DNA of 64,000 nucleotides from Bacteroidales bacterium (GCA_024685175.1 JAIKWD010000008.1:42022-106021); one strand, 5' to 3'; numbered from the stretch's first letter, positions 26,299 to 35,977 are shown. Translations and numbers: made by a program. The notes: a model not told the origin generated them from the sequence alone.

Positions 26299-26706
26299 TT
26301 ATTTTTCTTTCAACAGGTCACGAATCTCAGTGAGGAGTTTTTCTTCCTTAGTGGGCTCCGGAGCTGCGGGAGCCTCTTCTTCTTTCTTACGGAGATTGGA
26401 CAATTTATTGATACCCTTGATTAGCAAGAAAATACAGAGAGCCACGATAAGGAAGTCGATCGTAACTTGGATAAAGTTACCATAGTTCCAAGTCACAGGA
26501 TCTACGCCTTCTCTGGCCGGGAACTTAAGGCTCAGTTTCGTAAAGTCCGTGCCACCGAGAAGCCAGCCAAGAGGCGGCATCAGGATGTCATTAACCAATG
26601 AGGAGATGATTTTTCCGAAGGCGCCACCGATGATCACACCGACAGCCATGTCAACCACGTTGCCTCTCATGGCGAAATCTTTGAACTCTTGTAAAAACTT
26701 TTTCAT
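26299..26706 (-). CDS. mscL: Large-conductance mechanosensitive channel
   Basis: This 135-residue inner-membrane protein forms the homopentameric safety valve that opens under osmotic downshock. The family N-terminus is present ([35 protein letters not shown]), with the pore-lining TM1 at about 15-45. The periplasmic loop spans about 48-75, TM2 about 76-100, and a charged cytoplasmic helix 110-135. Length is normal. It is transcribed leftward from a TGTACTTTTG promoter (26742-26751) that is back-to-back with the promoter of the SRPBCC-like gene. Confidence 0.96.
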   Translation of the reverse strand: MKKFLQEFKDFAMRGNVVDMAVGVIIGGAFGKIISSLVNDILMPPLGWLLGGTDFTKLSLKFPAREGVDPVTWNYGNFIQVTIDFLIVALCIFLLIKGINKLSNLRKKEEEAPAAPEPTKEEKLLTEIRDLLKEK

Positions 26707-26741
26707 AATGCAACAATTTTGGTTAGTGAATATTGAAAACG

Positions 26742-26769
26742 CAAAAGTACAAAAAAAGAGTTATCTTTG
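26742..26769. promoter_or_regulatory. Back-to-back divergent promoters for mscL and the SRPBCC-lptB pair
   Basis: CAAAAGTA at 26742-26749 (leftward TACTTTTG) and TATCTTTG at 26762-26769 (rightward) are 12 bases apart. This is the same arrangement as at 10103-10129 and 39093-39121. Confidence 0.7.
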
Positions 26770-26788
26770 CACGCAATAAAAAAAATCT

Positions 26789-27193
26789 ATGACAATCAAC
26801 AGCAACAAGGAAATCATTGCCGTTGCACCTGAAAAGTTGTACAACATGCTGGTAAGTTTGAGCAAAGCGACCATTGCACCAAACATTCCACAAATCAGCG
26901 ATTGGGAGGTTTTAGATAATGGGTGCAGATTCTCGTTGGCCGGAATGCTTACCTGCAGTATGTTTTTGACAGAGCAGGATCCTTTCCGCTGTGTCGTCTA
27001 TCAAATCGACACCGACAAAAACATTGGAGCCAAGGCTTTTTTCCATATTGAAAGCACGCCCACGGGCTGCGAACTGCAGATCGAAGCAGATGTCAACGCC
27101 CCTATTTTCATGCAAGCCATGATCAAGACCCCATTGCAGCAAGCCTTGAACAAAGGGACGTCAAAACTCAAGGAAATGGCAGAAAATTATTAA
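26789..27193 (+). CDS. Small SRPBCC/polyketide-cyclase-like protein
   Basis: This 134-residue cytoplasmic protein has no signal peptide or membrane segment. Its pattern fits the helix-grip (SRPBCC) fold: an N-terminal strand and helix ([17 protein letters not shown]), a run of strands, and a long C-terminal helix (about 108-134, [20 protein letters not shown]) closing the cavity. Members bind hydrophobic ligands; nothing here identifies one. It ends one base before the lptB start and shares its promoter. A supporting role in envelope lipid handling is conceivable but rests only on position. Confidence 0.6.
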   Translation: MTINSNKEIIAVAPEKLYNMLVSLSKATIAPNIPQISDWEVLDNGCRFSLAGMLTCSMFLTEQDPFRCVVYQIDTDKNIGAKAFFHIESTPTGCELQIEADVNAPIFMQAMIKTPLQQALNKGTSKLKEMAENY

Positions 27194-27194
27194 G

Positions 27195-27929
27195 ATGGAG
27201 ACATTCAAGATACGAACAGAAGGGTTAACGAAGAAGTACAAGAACCGGACCGTTGTCAATGACGTGTCCATCAATTTCGTGCAAGGCGAGATTGTGGGCT
27301 TGTTGGGACCCAACGGAGCGGGCAAGACCACCTCATTCTATATGATCGTGGGACTGATCAAGCCTTTTTCGGGCAGGATATTTCTCAACGACCAAGACAT
27401 CACCGAGTTACCCATGTACAAGCGAGCCCAACTCGGTATAGCATACTTGCCACAGGAGGCATCGGTGTTTCGTCATCTCACAGTGGAAGACAACATCAGG
27501 GCCATCCTGCAGTTTAGTGGCAAGAGTAAAGAGGAGCAACGGGACAAACTAGAGAGTCTCATCTCGGAGTTCAACATCCAGAAGGTACGTCATAACAAAG
27601 GCAACAACCTCTCGGGTGGCGAACGCCGACGCACCGAGATTGCTCGCTGTCTGGCCTCCGACCCGAAGTTCATCCTGCTCGACGAGCCCTTCGCTGGTGT
27701 CGACCCTATCGCTGTGGAGGACATCCAAGGCATCGTGGCCAAGCTCAAGGAGAAGGACATAGGCATCGTCATCACCGACCACAACGTTCACGAGACGCTT
27801 TCCATCACCGACCGCGCCTACCTGCTCTACGAGGGCAAAGTACTCAAATCCGGCACCGCCGATGAGCTGGCCGCCGACCCGATGGTCAAAAAGGTATATC
27901 TAGGATCGAATTTTGAATTACGGAAATAA
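27195..27929 (+). CDS. lptB: Lipopolysaccharide export ABC ATPase LptB
   Basis: The 244-residue ATPase powers LPS extraction from the inner membrane with LptF/LptG and passes it to LptC/LptA. Walker A is [17 protein letters not shown] near residue 40, the signature is [15 protein letters not shown] near 140, and Walker B is [20 protein letters not shown] near 160. The AGVDP and VEDIQ features are specific to LptB within the ABC family. The switch His is in [10 protein letters not shown] near 196. The partner lpt genes are not in the window. It is preceded by the small SRPBCC-like gene and ends at a palindromic terminator shared with argF. Confidence 0.94.
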   Translation: METFKIRTEGLTKKYKNRTVVNDVSINFVQGEIVGLLGPNGAGKTTSFYMIVGLIKPFSGRIFLNDQDITELPMYKRAQLGIAYLPQEASVFRHLTVEDNIRAILQFSGKSKEEQRDKLESLISEFNIQKVRHNKGNNLSGGERRRTEIARCLASDPKFILLDEPFAGVDPIAVEDIQGIVAKLKEKDIGIVITDHNVHETLSITDRAYLLYEGKVLKSGTADELAADPMVKKVYLGSNFELRK

Positions 27930-27933
27930 AAAA

Positions 27934-27965
27934 ATGTAGGGGTGCAAAATCTTGCGCCCCTACAT
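27934..27965. terminator. Palindromic bidirectional terminator between lptB and argF
   Basis: A 14-base stem (27934-27947 with 27952-27965, loop AATC) has one T-G pair. It starts with ATGTAGGGG and ends with CCCCTACAT. It separates the convergent lptB and argF genes, and an A-run upstream serves as the leftward T-run. Its TGTAG/CTACA ends resemble the palindrome at 16269-16298. Confidence 0.8.
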
Positions 27966-27992
27966 CATCATCCAACACTTTCGTTTTTAGGA

Positions 27993-28994
27993 TTAGTCAC
28001 CCAACGTGGCCACCATAACGGCCTTGATGGTGTGCATACGGTTTTCGGCTTCGTCGAACACGATGGAGTTCTCGGACTCGAAGACCTCTTCGGTGACTTC
28101 AATGCCGTCCAAACCGAATTGTTTGTTGACATCGCGACCAACTTGAGTCTCGAGGTTATGGTAAGCGGGCAGACAGTGCATAAACTTGCACTTGGGATTA
28201 CCCGTCAGCTTCATCGTTTCCTTGTTCACCTGGTAGGGTTTGAGCAGCTTGATACGCTCTTTCCAAACTTCCACGGGTTCGCCCATAGAGACCCACACGT
28301 CGGTATAGAGGAAGTCGCAGCCCTTAACGCCCTTCTTCACGTCGTCGGTAACGGTGACGGTGGCGCCGGTTTCCTTGGCGATCTTCTTGCATTCGGCGAT
28401 GAGTTCCTTGCTGGGTTGCAAGCTCTTGGGGGCCACGATGCGGACATCCATACCCATCTTGGCACCACCCACCATCAAAGAGTTACCCATATTGTAGCGG
28501 GCATCTCCGAGGTAAGCATAGGACACTTGATTGAGGGGCTTGTCGACGTGCTCACTCATCGTGAGGAAATCGGCCAACACCTGAGTGGGATGGAACTCGT
28601 TGGTAAGGCCGTTCCATACGGGGACACCGGCGAACTTGGCGAGATCTTCCACGGTGGTCTGCTTGAAACCACGGTATTCAATGCCGTCGAACATACGACC
28701 GAGCACGCGGGCGGTGTCAGCCATAGATTCCTTAATACCGATTTGAGAACCGCTGGGGCCCAAATACGTTACATGTGCGCCTTGGTCATAAGCGGCCACT
28801 TCGAAAGCGCAACGAGTACGCGTAGAGGTCTTTTCGAAAATGAGGGCGATGTTCTTGCCTTTCAAACGCGGTTGCTCGGTGCCGGCATATTTGGCACGCT
28901 TGAGATCGCGAGCGAGGTCCAACATATATTGGATTTCCTTCGGAGTGAAATCCAACAGCTTCAAAAAGTTTCTGTTTCTTAAATTGAATGCCAT
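27993..28994 (-). CDS. argF: Ornithine carbamoyltransferase
   Basis: This 333-residue cytoplasmic enzyme converts ornithine and carbamoyl phosphate to citrulline, or the reverse in catabolism. The carbamoyl-phosphate site is FEKTSTRTR (Ser57-Arg61). Further conserved blocks are [14 protein letters not shown] near 125, DVWVSMGE near 230 and the catalytic [10 protein letters not shown] near 270. It is 85 bases downstream of carbamate kinase on the same strand. That pairing is typical of the catabolic (arcB) branch, where citrulline is split and ATP is made. No arginine deiminase lies nearby, so the anabolic name is kept. Confidence 0.94.
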   Translation of the reverse strand: MAFNLRNRNFLKLLDFTPKEIQYMLDLARDLKRAKYAGTEQPRLKGKNIALIFEKTSTRTRCAFEVAAYDQGAHVTYLGPSGSQIGIKESMADTARVLGRMFDGIEYRGFKQTTVEDLAKFAGVPVWNGLTNEFHPTQVLADFLTMSEHVDKPLNQVSYAYLGDARYNMGNSLMVGGAKMGMDVRIVAPKSLQPSKELIAECKKIAKETGATVTVTDDVKKGVKGCDFLYTDVWVSMGEPVEVWKERIKLLKPYQVNKETMKLTGNPKCKFMHCLPAYHNLETQVGRDVNKQFGLDGIEVTEEVFESENSIVFDEAENRMHTIKAVMVATLGD

Positions 28995-29000
28995 AATTAA

Positions 29001-29091
29001 TTGGTTATTAAATTGTTAATTTATTGAGTTATTACTTCGTTTCTATATTTTCGATTTTCGATAATCAATTATCGTTCATCTATCTTTCATC
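29001..29091. repeat. Heptanucleotide array, about 13 degenerate units, filling the arcC-argF gap
   Basis: The AT-rich gap can be cut into 13 consecutive 7-base units in one register, including TTGGTTA, GTTAATT, TTCGATT, TTCGATA, ATCAATT and ATCGTTC. The array runs across the arcC stop codon (29080-29082). Individual units are only loosely alike, so this copy is less certain than those at 47742 and 61145. An inverted pair CGATAAT/ATTATCG (29059-29074) lies inside it. Confidence 0.4.
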
Positions 29092-30033
29092 AGCTACAAT
29101 ACGCGTGCCGCAGGAGTCGTCGCCCAGGCGGCCGGCTTCCGTGATGATGCAGGTATGTCCGGTCTTCTCCACAAACATAATGGCGGCGCGCATCTTGGGA
29201 GCCATAGAGCCTTCGGTAAACTGACCTTCGGCCAAATACTTTTTCGCTTCGGAAACGGTGATGGTGTCGAGGGCTTTCTCGTCAGGCTTGCGGAAGTTGA
29301 TGTAGACTTTAGGCACATCGGTAAGGATGTAGAACTCGTCGGCGTTAATTTCGACCGCGGTGATGGCAGAGGCGAGGTCCTTGTCGATGACGGCTTGCAC
29401 GCCCTTGAGATAGCCATCCTTCTGGGCCACGGGGATACCGCCACCGCCAACGGTGATGACGATAATGCCTTGGTCGGCCAGTTGACGGATGAGCTTGATG
29501 TTTTGGATGCGGATAGGTTTCGGAGAGGCCACCACTTTGCGCCAACCGTTGCCTTTGGGGTCTTCGCGATAGATGTCGCCCGTTTCGTCGTGGAACTGGT
29601 CAGCCTCCTCGCGGGTCACATACGGGCCCACGGGCTTGGTTGGATTGTCAAAAAGCGGGTCGTTGGCATCGACCTCAACGTGGGTGAGCAGTGTCACCGT
29701 GTCGCGGTCCCAACCCTCTTCGGCGAAGATACGGCGGAAGCCCTCTTCAATCAGGGCACCGATAGAGCCCTGTGTCTCGGCCACACAGAAATTGAGGGGC
29801 ATCGATTCCACGTCGAAGGTCTCTTTGCCGGCCTTGTGTTGCAACATCACGTTGCCCACTTGCGGGCCGTTGCCGTGACCAACCACAATGCGATATCCCG
29901 CCTTCAGCATAGGGACGAGGCAGCGACAGGTTTCAGTCACGTTGTCTATTTGTTCCTGGTAAGTGCCTTTTTGATGGCTTTTGAGTAAAGCATTGCCGCC
30001 AAAGGCAATAACGGCGAGTTTGTTGTTCGTCAT
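29080..30033 (-). CDS. arcC: Carbamate kinase
   Basis: The 317-residue amino-acid-kinase-fold enzyme transfers phosphate between carbamoyl phosphate and ADP, making ATP in the catabolic direction. Family motifs are VIAFGGNALL at the N-terminus, VVGHGNGPQVGNVML near residue 52, ITVGGGGIPV near 205 and GSMAPKMRAAIMFVEKTG near 270. It precedes argF, so the two would convert citrulline to ornithine, CO2, ammonia and ATP. Arginine deiminase is not in the window; citrulline may come from elsewhere. The last residues and the stop lie inside a heptad repeat. Confidence 0.95.
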   Translation of the reverse strand: MTNNKLAVIAFGGNALLKSHQKGTYQEQIDNVTETCRCLVPMLKAGYRIVVGHGNGPQVGNVMLQHKAGKETFDVESMPLNFCVAETQGSIGALIEEGFRRIFAEEGWDRDTVTLLTHVEVDANDPLFDNPTKPVGPYVTREEADQFHDETGDIYREDPKGNGWRKVVASPKPIRIQNIKLIRQLADQGIIVITVGGGGIPVAQKDGYLKGVQAVIDKDLASAITAVEINADEFYILTDVPKVYINFRKPDEKALDTITVSEAKKYLAEGQFTEGSMAPKMRAAIMFVEKTGHTCIITEAGRLGDDSCGTRIVADER

Positions 30034-30115
30034 AGAAAGATCTAATGATTTAAGTCTAAAAGTTCAAAATCGAAATTCTCCTCGTGCAGGAACTTGAAAC
30101 TGTGAGGTTCGGAAA

Positions 30116-32173
30116 TTACCAGATGTTCGCTCTCTTCTCGGGGGCCAACCACATCGGGTCGCCCTGTTTGATGTTGAAAGCGTCGTAAAAAGCACTGATA
30201 TGGGGAAGCGTACCATTGACACGCCAGCGTCCGAGCGCGTGCGGATCGACTTTGGTACGACGAAGGATTTCTTCGGGACGAATATTGGCAGCCCACACGG
30301 CAGCATAGGCAAGGAAGAAACGTTGCTCCGGCGTGAATCCATCCATCTCGCCTTCGATGCCGCCCTCACGTTTGGCTTTTTGGAAAGCGGCATAAGAGAC
30401 GTTAAGGCCACCGTTGTCGGCAATATTCTCGCCCAAGGTGAAGGAACCGTTGCCATATACGCCTGGGGCGACTTCTATGTTGTTGAAATGGTCGACGATG
30501 ATTTGGGCGCGGTCAGTGAAGGCCTTGGAGTCGGCTTCGGTCCACCAATCGGTAAGATTGCCGTTAAGGTCGTAGTTACGGCCTTGGTCGTCGAATCCGT
30601 GCGTCATTTCGTGGCCGATAACCACACCGATGGCGCCATAGTTGGCAGCATCGTCCGCGTTCATATCGAAGAACGGCGGTTGCAGGATACCAGCAGGGAA
30701 GCAGATCTCGTTGGTGTTGGGCTCGTAATAGGCATTGACGGTTTGCGGCGTCATCTGCCACTCGTTCTTGTCCACAGGCTTGCCAATCTTGGAAAGACTA
30801 TAGGCTGTCTCAAAGCGACGGGCGCGGACCACATTGGCATAGTAGCTGTCGTCCGTGATTTTCAATGAGCTATAATCGCGCCATTTGTCCGGATAACCAA
30901 TCTTCACACGGAACGTGGAGAGCTTCCCAAGGGCATTCTTCTTGGTTTCGTCCGTCATCCATGAAGAATTCTTGATGCGCTCGCCCAGAGCCCATTGCAA
31001 GTTAGCCACCAGTTGTTCCATGCGACTCTTAGCCTCAGGAGAAAAATAGGCCTTGACATACATCTGACCCAATGCTTCACCGAGGCTGCTTTCCACGGTA
31101 CCAATCACACGTTTCCAGCGGGGGCTGTTTTCTTGCTTGCCGGAAAGAACTTTGCCATAGAAATCAAAGTTTGCATTGACAAAATCATCGCTGAGATAGG
31201 ATGCAGCGGATCTGATGACATTCCAAGCCAGATAAGCACGTAACACATCCAAATCAGCGACAGAGACTATGTGATTCAAGCCCGTAAAATAAGACGGTTG
31301 TCCTACATTGATGGTGTCAACCTGAAGAGCTAAGGTGTTGAGATAGTCGTAAACACTAATAGATGGGATCATCTTCTGGATTTCCGCAGGTGTGCATTTG
31401 TGGATAGTCTGATACGGGTCACGAAGCACGGTCTTATCCACAAAATCAATGGCCATCATTGTCTCGAGATCGAGTACCCGACGAGCCATTTCCGTTTCAA
31501 AACCTGTAAAGCCAGCTAATTTATTATAGCCGGAGTAAATGAACATTTTTGCCATAAGGCGAATGTACTCATCGCGGATATGTTGCTGGTTTTCTTCAAT
31601 ATAATAATCACGATCGCCTATTCCTAGACCTGACTGCCAAAGATGAGCGATAGTCATGTCACTATTGTCGGGATCGGAAGAGGCATACAGGGCAAAGAAA
31701 GGATATATTCCTTGAAGATGCATCTGGGCGATGGTGGTCGGAAGCATATCACGCTTCATGATTGCAATTTTCTGCAATTGTGCCTGAATGGGCTGGGCTC
31801 CTTGATTCTGCAGTTTAACAGAGTCCATACCTATCTTATAGAGATCGCCAACTTGTTGTTCGATAGTACCTCCCAATTGTTTTTTGGAGGCAAGCTTTGT
31901 AACAAGGTCTTTGATTTGCTGCTTGTTATTCTCTCCGAGCACATCGAAACTACCATAACGGGCATATTCAGGACCCATGGGGTTCATTTTCTGCCAGCCG
32001 CCACATGCATACTGATAAAAATCGACGGTAGGCTTTACAGAGTTGTCCAAATTGGTCAACGTGATGCCAGAGGTCTTCTTTTTAGGTTTAGATTTCTTAT
32101 CCATAGGTGCAGAACTGGTAAAAACGACAAGTAAAACTGCCATTGACAATATTGCGATAGCACACTTTTTCAT
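30116..32173 (-). CDS. pepO: M13 family zinc metallopeptidase (PepO/neprilysin type)
   Basis: The 685-residue exported oligopeptidase starts with a signal sequence (MKKCAIAILSMAVLLVVFTSS). The M13 N-terminal domain spans about 45-440 and the catalytic domain about 480-685. The zinc motif HEMTH (His521, Glu522, His525) is in VVIGHEMTHGFDD, the third ligand Glu582 is in GENIADNGG, and the substrate-binding NAYYEP is near 485. It degrades short peptides in the periplasm. The ATG at 32173 directly precedes the KKC signal and is preferred over a TTG seven codons upstream. A promoter with well-spaced -7 and -33 elements lies at 32235-32264. Confidence 0.93.
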   Translation of the reverse strand: MKKCAIAILSMAVLLVVFTSSAPMDKKSKPKKKTSGITLTNLDNSVKPTVDFYQYACGGWQKMNPMGPEYARYGSFDVLGENNKQQIKDLVTKLASKKQLGGTIEQQVGDLYKIGMDSVKLQNQGAQPIQAQLQKIAIMKRDMLPTTIAQMHLQGIYPFFALYASSDPDNSDMTIAHLWQSGLGIGDRDYYIEENQQHIRDEYIRLMAKMFIYSGYNKLAGFTGFETEMARRVLDLETMMAIDFVDKTVLRDPYQTIHKCTPAEIQKMIPSISVYDYLNTLALQVDTINVGQPSYFTGLNHIVSVADLDVLRAYLAWNVIRSAASYLSDDFVNANFDFYGKVLSGKQENSPRWKRVIGTVESSLGEALGQMYVKAYFSPEAKSRMEQLVANLQWALGERIKNSSWMTDETKKNALGKLSTFRVKIGYPDKWRDYSSLKITDDSYYANVVRARRFETAYSLSKIGKPVDKNEWQMTPQTVNAYYEPNTNEICFPAGILQPPFFDMNADDAANYGAIGVVIGHEMTHGFDDQGRNYDLNGNLTDWWTEADSKAFTDRAQIIVDHFNNIEVAPGVYGNGSFTLGENIADNGGLNVSYAAFQKAKREGGIEGEMDGFTPEQRFFLAYAAVWAANIRPEEILRRTKVDPHALGRWRVNGTLPHISAFYDAFNIKQGDPMWLAPEKRANIW

Positions 32174-32214
32174 CGGTATGTTATTAAGAATCAATATTTA
32201 AGAAACAAAAAACG

Positions 32215-32230
32215 CCCCCTATTGAGGGGG
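32215..32230 (-). terminator. Terminator of uvrA
   Basis: On the complementary strand CCCCCT (32230-32225) and AGGGGG (32220-32215) form a 6-base G/C stem with a 4-base loop, followed by a T-rich run (complement of 32201-32212). It overlaps the expected transcription start of pepO. Confidence 0.7.
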
Positions 32231-32234
32231 AAGG

Positions 32235-32264
32235 CAAAGATACATTATTTTTTGACAAAAACAA
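32235..32264 (-). promoter_or_regulatory. Promoter of pepO
   Basis: On the complementary strand the -7 element TGTATCTTTG (32235-32244) is preceded by a TTG (32262-32264) 19 bases upstream of TATCTTTG. This is the expected -33/-7 spacing for Bacteroidota. Confidence 0.7.
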
Positions 32265-32275
32265 CTATTAATGTA

Positions 32276-35110
32276 TTACTTACGCTTTAGAGCAGGGGCC
32301 AATGCCTGGGCCGTATAGGAGCGTTTGCGTTCCACAAGTTTTTCAGGGGTGCCCTCAAAGACAATTCGGCCGCCGCTTTCGCCGCCTTCTGGACCCATAT
32401 CGATAATCCAGTCGGCACATTTGATAAGTTCCATGTTATGTTCGATGACCACCACTGTATTGTCACGTTCTATAAGGCGATTAAAGGCCTTGTAGAGTTT
32501 GCCGATATCGTGGAAATGCAAACCCGTAGTGGGCTCGTCAAAGAGGAACAGTTTGTTTTGTTGGTCGTCTTCCAAAGAGAGGAAGTAGGCCAACTTGACG
32601 CGTTGAGCCTCGCCCCCGGAGAGTGTGGACGAATTTTGGCCCATAATAAGGTATCCGAGCCCCACATCTTGCAGTGGAGTCAGTCGTTTCAAGATATTCT
32701 TGGTGATATCGGTCAATGGCAACGAACGGAAGAACTCCATCGCCTGATCGATGGTCATGCTCAAAATGTCTGTTATAGTCTTGTCTTTCACTTTTACATC
32801 GAGCGCTTCCTCGCGGAATCGAGAGCCGTTGCAGGATGGACAGATCAGCTCCACATCGGCCATAAACTGCATGTTGATATGGATGATGCCTTCTCCTTCA
32901 CACTCCTCGCAACGGCCGCCAGCCACATTGAAAGAGAAGAAACTGGGTTTATAGTTTCGTTGTTTGGCAAGGGGTTGTGAGGCGAATAGTTCACGGATAT
33001 AGTCGTACGCCTTTACGTAGGTGACGGGATTGGAACGAGTGGAGCGGCCAATAGGAGCTTGGTCCACAAGCACCACCTCATTCACTTTGGTCAAGTCGGC
33101 ATCCATGCGGGAGAAGCTACCCGGCTTATCCCCGACCTTGTCAAGTTGACGTAACAAGCCAAGATAGAGGATGTTATTGACAAGCGTACTTTTGCCCGAG
33201 CCGCTCACGCCCGTAATGACGGTAAAGCATTCAAGCGGGATCTTAACATCGATGTTTTTGAGGTTGTTGGCCTTGGCGCCAATGATTTCAATATAGTTAC
33301 GCCAGCGTCTTCTATGAGCAGGAACAGGGATCGACTTGCACAGTTCTTCGGGATATCCGCCCTCCATGGCGCGGATGTAGTCAGCCGTGAGGTCGTCTTT
33401 TTTCTTGAGTAGTTGGTTGAATGACCCGCTAAACACTACCTCTCCGCCAAACTGGCCCGCGCGCGGACCAATGTCAATGATATAATCGGCGGCGCGGATG
33501 ATGGACTCGTCGTGCTCGACCACCACCACAGTATTGCCGATGTCGCGCAAGCGTCGGAGCACGCGAATAAGGTTCTCGGTGTCGCGCGGATGGAGTCCGA
33601 TACTGGGTTCATCAAGAATGTATAGCGACCCTACCAGACTGCTACCCAACGAGGTGGCCAGGTTGATTCGCTGCGTCTCACCACCGGAAAGCGTGCCCGT
33701 GGTTCGATCCAACGTGAGATAGCCCAAGCCCACATCGTTGAGCAAAGTCACGCGATTGGTGAGCTCCGTCACAATCTTTTGGGCTATGTCTTGCTCCTTG
33801 GCCGAGACATATTTAAAATGTTCCAAGAACGTCTTCAATTCCGACAACGGCATGCGCAAAATATCGACAATCGTCTTACCATGCACTTTCACGTATTGTG
33901 CTTCGGAGCGCAACCGACTCCCATGGCATTCGGGACAGATCTCCCGTCCACGATAGCGCGATTGCAACACACGATACTGTATCTTATAGGTCCGGGTAGC
34001 CACAAACTGGAAAAACTGCGTAATTCCTTCCACCTTGTGCTTCTCATCGCCGTACCATAGCAAATCAAACTCTTTGGGAGTCAGATCGTCAATCGCCCGA
34101 TGGATGGGAAAGTCCAACTTGGAGGCCTGCTTGATGAAATAGCGCTTCCACTCGCTTAGCACTTCGCCGTGCCAGCAAGCCACAGCATCTTCTGCCACTG
34201 ACAATGTCCTGTCGGGAATCACGAGGTCTGGATCCACACCGTCGATGACGCCCGTGCCGGAACACATCTTGCAGGCGCCATAGGGATTGTTAAAGCTAAA
34301 CAAGTTGACAGACGGTTCTTCAAAAGAGATTCCATCCATCTCAAAACGATTGCTGAACGTCTTTTGCGTGACAGCCCCCTCGTTCTCAGTATGTACCACA
34401 CACACGCCTTTGCCTTCGGTAAAGGCCACCTGGACAGAGTCTGTAAACCGTGACATATTCGCGGCGAGATTCTCCGACTTGAAACGGTCGATCAACACGA
34501 ACATCTCGGAAACGCGATTGGCTTTCTTGCCGTTAAGGAACTCATCCAGCTCGGTGAGCTTACGATTGTAGACAACGCGGCTGAAGCCCTGCTGTTTGAG
34601 GATCGCCAGCTGTTCTTTAAGCGTTCGTCCGGCCGTAACCACCACGGGTGAAAGCAGATACACTCTCCTACCCTCTGGTATTTTCTCTGCATATTGGACG
34701 ATATCGGACACATAATCGCGACGCACTTCTTTGCCACTGACAGGGGAGTAGGTATGTCCCACGTGGGCAAACAACAACTTCAGATATTCATAGATTTCCG
34801 TCACCGTACCCACGGTGGAACGAGGATTGTGCGACATAGAGCGTTGTTGGATGGCAATGGCCGGAGGAATACCTGCTATGGATTTCACTTCGGGCTTATG
34901 CATCTTACCCATAAACTGACGGGCGTATGAGCTGAGGCTTTCCACATAACGGCGTTGACCTTCTGCATAGAGGGTATCGTATGCCAGAGAAGACTTTCCC
35001 GATCCCGACAATCCGGTGATGACCACCAACTTGTTGCGTGGAATGTCCACATCAATATTCTTCAGGTTGTTAACCTTAGCCCCTCGTATCTCTATTACAT
35101 CGTTTTTCAT
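32276..35110 (-). CDS. uvrA: Excinuclease ABC subunit A
   Basis: The 944-residue DNA-damage sensor of nucleotide excision repair has two ABC ATPase modules with inserted zinc sites. Walker A motifs are GLSGSGKSSLAYDT near residue 31 and GVSGSGKSTLVNN near 635. Zinc sites include CKMCSGTG near 280, CPECHGSR near 405 and CEECEGEG/CPSCNGSR near 735-765. Signatures LSGGETQRI near 485 and LSGGEAQRV near 835 precede Walker B motifs in LYILDEPSIGLH and LFLFDEPTTGLH. Its ATG directly abuts the cdsA stop with no gap, so it is probably the last gene of the rsfS-ftsH-LUD-cdsA-uvrA run. Confidence 0.97.
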   Translation of the reverse strand: MKNDVIEIRGAKVNNLKNIDVDIPRNKLVVITGLSGSGKSSLAYDTLYAEGQRRYVESLSSYARQFMGKMHKPEVKSIAGIPPAIAIQQRSMSHNPRSTVGTVTEIYEYLKLLFAHVGHTYSPVSGKEVRRDYVSDIVQYAEKIPEGRRVYLLSPVVVTAGRTLKEQLAILKQQGFSRVVYNRKLTELDEFLNGKKANRVSEMFVLIDRFKSENLAANMSRFTDSVQVAFTEGKGVCVVHTENEGAVTQKTFSNRFEMDGISFEEPSVNLFSFNNPYGACKMCSGTGVIDGVDPDLVIPDRTLSVAEDAVACWHGEVLSEWKRYFIKQASKLDFPIHRAIDDLTPKEFDLLWYGDEKHKVEGITQFFQFVATRTYKIQYRVLQSRYRGREICPECHGSRLRSEAQYVKVHGKTIVDILRMPLSELKTFLEHFKYVSAKEQDIAQKIVTELTNRVTLLNDVGLGYLTLDRTTGTLSGGETQRINLATSLGSSLVGSLYILDEPSIGLHPRDTENLIRVLRRLRDIGNTVVVVEHDESIIRAADYIIDIGPRAGQFGGEVVFSGSFNQLLKKKDDLTADYIRAMEGGYPEELCKSIPVPAHRRRWRNYIEIIGAKANNLKNIDVKIPLECFTVITGVSGSGKSTLVNNILYLGLLRQLDKVGDKPGSFSRMDADLTKVNEVVLVDQAPIGRSTRSNPVTYVKAYDYIRELFASQPLAKQRNYKPSFFSFNVAGGRCEECEGEGIIHINMQFMADVELICPSCNGSRFREEALDVKVKDKTITDILSMTIDQAMEFFRSLPLTDITKNILKRLTPLQDVGLGYLIMGQNSSTLSGGEAQRVKLAYFLSLEDDQQNKLFLFDEPTTGLHFHDIGKLYKAFNRLIERDNTVVVIEHNMELIKCADWIIDMGPEGGESGGRIVFEGTPEKLVERKRSYTAQALAPALKRK

Positions 35111-35977
35111 CTACAAGACCATTACAAAGAGAGCAAACAAAAGAGCGGGGAGTGCAGCAAAGAGCATAGAGTCGAAGCGGTCTAGCGCCCCGCCGTGGCC
35201 AGGCATGATACGTCCACTATCTTTAACATCGGCCCTACGTTTGAACAAAGATTCGAGCAGGTCACCCAATGTGCCGAACAAAACGGCAATGAAGGCGAAG
35301 ACCACCCACATCCACAAAGGCGCGTGTAATTTTCCAAAGTAGTGTATACTAGGAAGAACGACAGCAAAAACGACTGCCATCACCACACCAGTAGCCGTAC
35401 CTTCCCAGGTTTTCTTGGGCGAAATCCGTTCACACATCTTGTTTCGGCCATATAAAGAACCGCCGAGGTATGCAAAAGTGTCGTACGCCCATATTATCAA
35501 AAAGAAGGCGAATACCACTTCAGGACATACTTTAGTCATCACTGCAATGAAAGCGAGAGGCATTACAATCCAAAAATAGGCATAGGTAGAAGTGCCAAGA
35601 TGCTCAACAGGGATCGGTCTCCCGCGAAAGAGTTCCACCACTGAGGGCACCAGACCGGTCACGAGTAACATAATCGGTATACTTATCACAAAACTACTCA
35701 ATGTCATGATGGGAGCATTATAGAAAAACGTGTTTTTCTGACTTCCATAATACAGAATCACAACAAACTGGGCAATTGCCACGGCCAGCAAGACCACCCG
35801 GGACACCTTGTCGACAGGTCCGGAAGTCAGCCTTGAAAATTCAACAATGCTCACACAGGCCACCAAGCCCATCAGCACTGCCATCAAAGGAAAAACATAG
35901 ACGCCCGCAATCATCAATGCGACGTAAATGGCGCCGAATATGGTTCTAACTAGCAGATTCTTGGTTTTTTGGTTCAT
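35111..35977 (-). CDS. cdsA: Phosphatidate cytidylyltransferase
   Basis: This 288-residue inner-membrane enzyme makes CDP-diacylglycerol from phosphatidate and CTP, the branch point of phospholipid synthesis. It has about seven to eight membrane segments. The C-terminal family signature is KRRADVKDSGRIMPGHGGALDR (read as two adjoining parts, about 248-270), with the catalytic Asp residues. AYDTFAYLGGSLYG near 165 is the other conserved block. It overlaps the upstream LUD gene by 32 bases, and its stop abuts the uvrA start, so expression is tightly linked. Confidence 0.94.
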   Translation of the reverse strand: MNQKTKNLLVRTIFGAIYVALMIAGVYVFPLMAVLMGLVACVSIVEFSRLTSGPVDKVSRVVLLAVAIAQFVVILYYGSQKNTFFYNAPIMTLSSFVISIPIMLLVTGLVPSVVELFRGRPIPVEHLGTSTYAYFWIVMPLAFIAVMTKVCPEVVFAFFLIIWAYDTFAYLGGSLYGRNKMCERISPKKTWEGTATGVVMAVVFAVVLPSIHYFGKLHAPLWMWVVFAFIAVLFGTLGDLLESLFKRRADVKDSGRIMPGHGGALDRFDSMLFAALPALLFALFVMVL

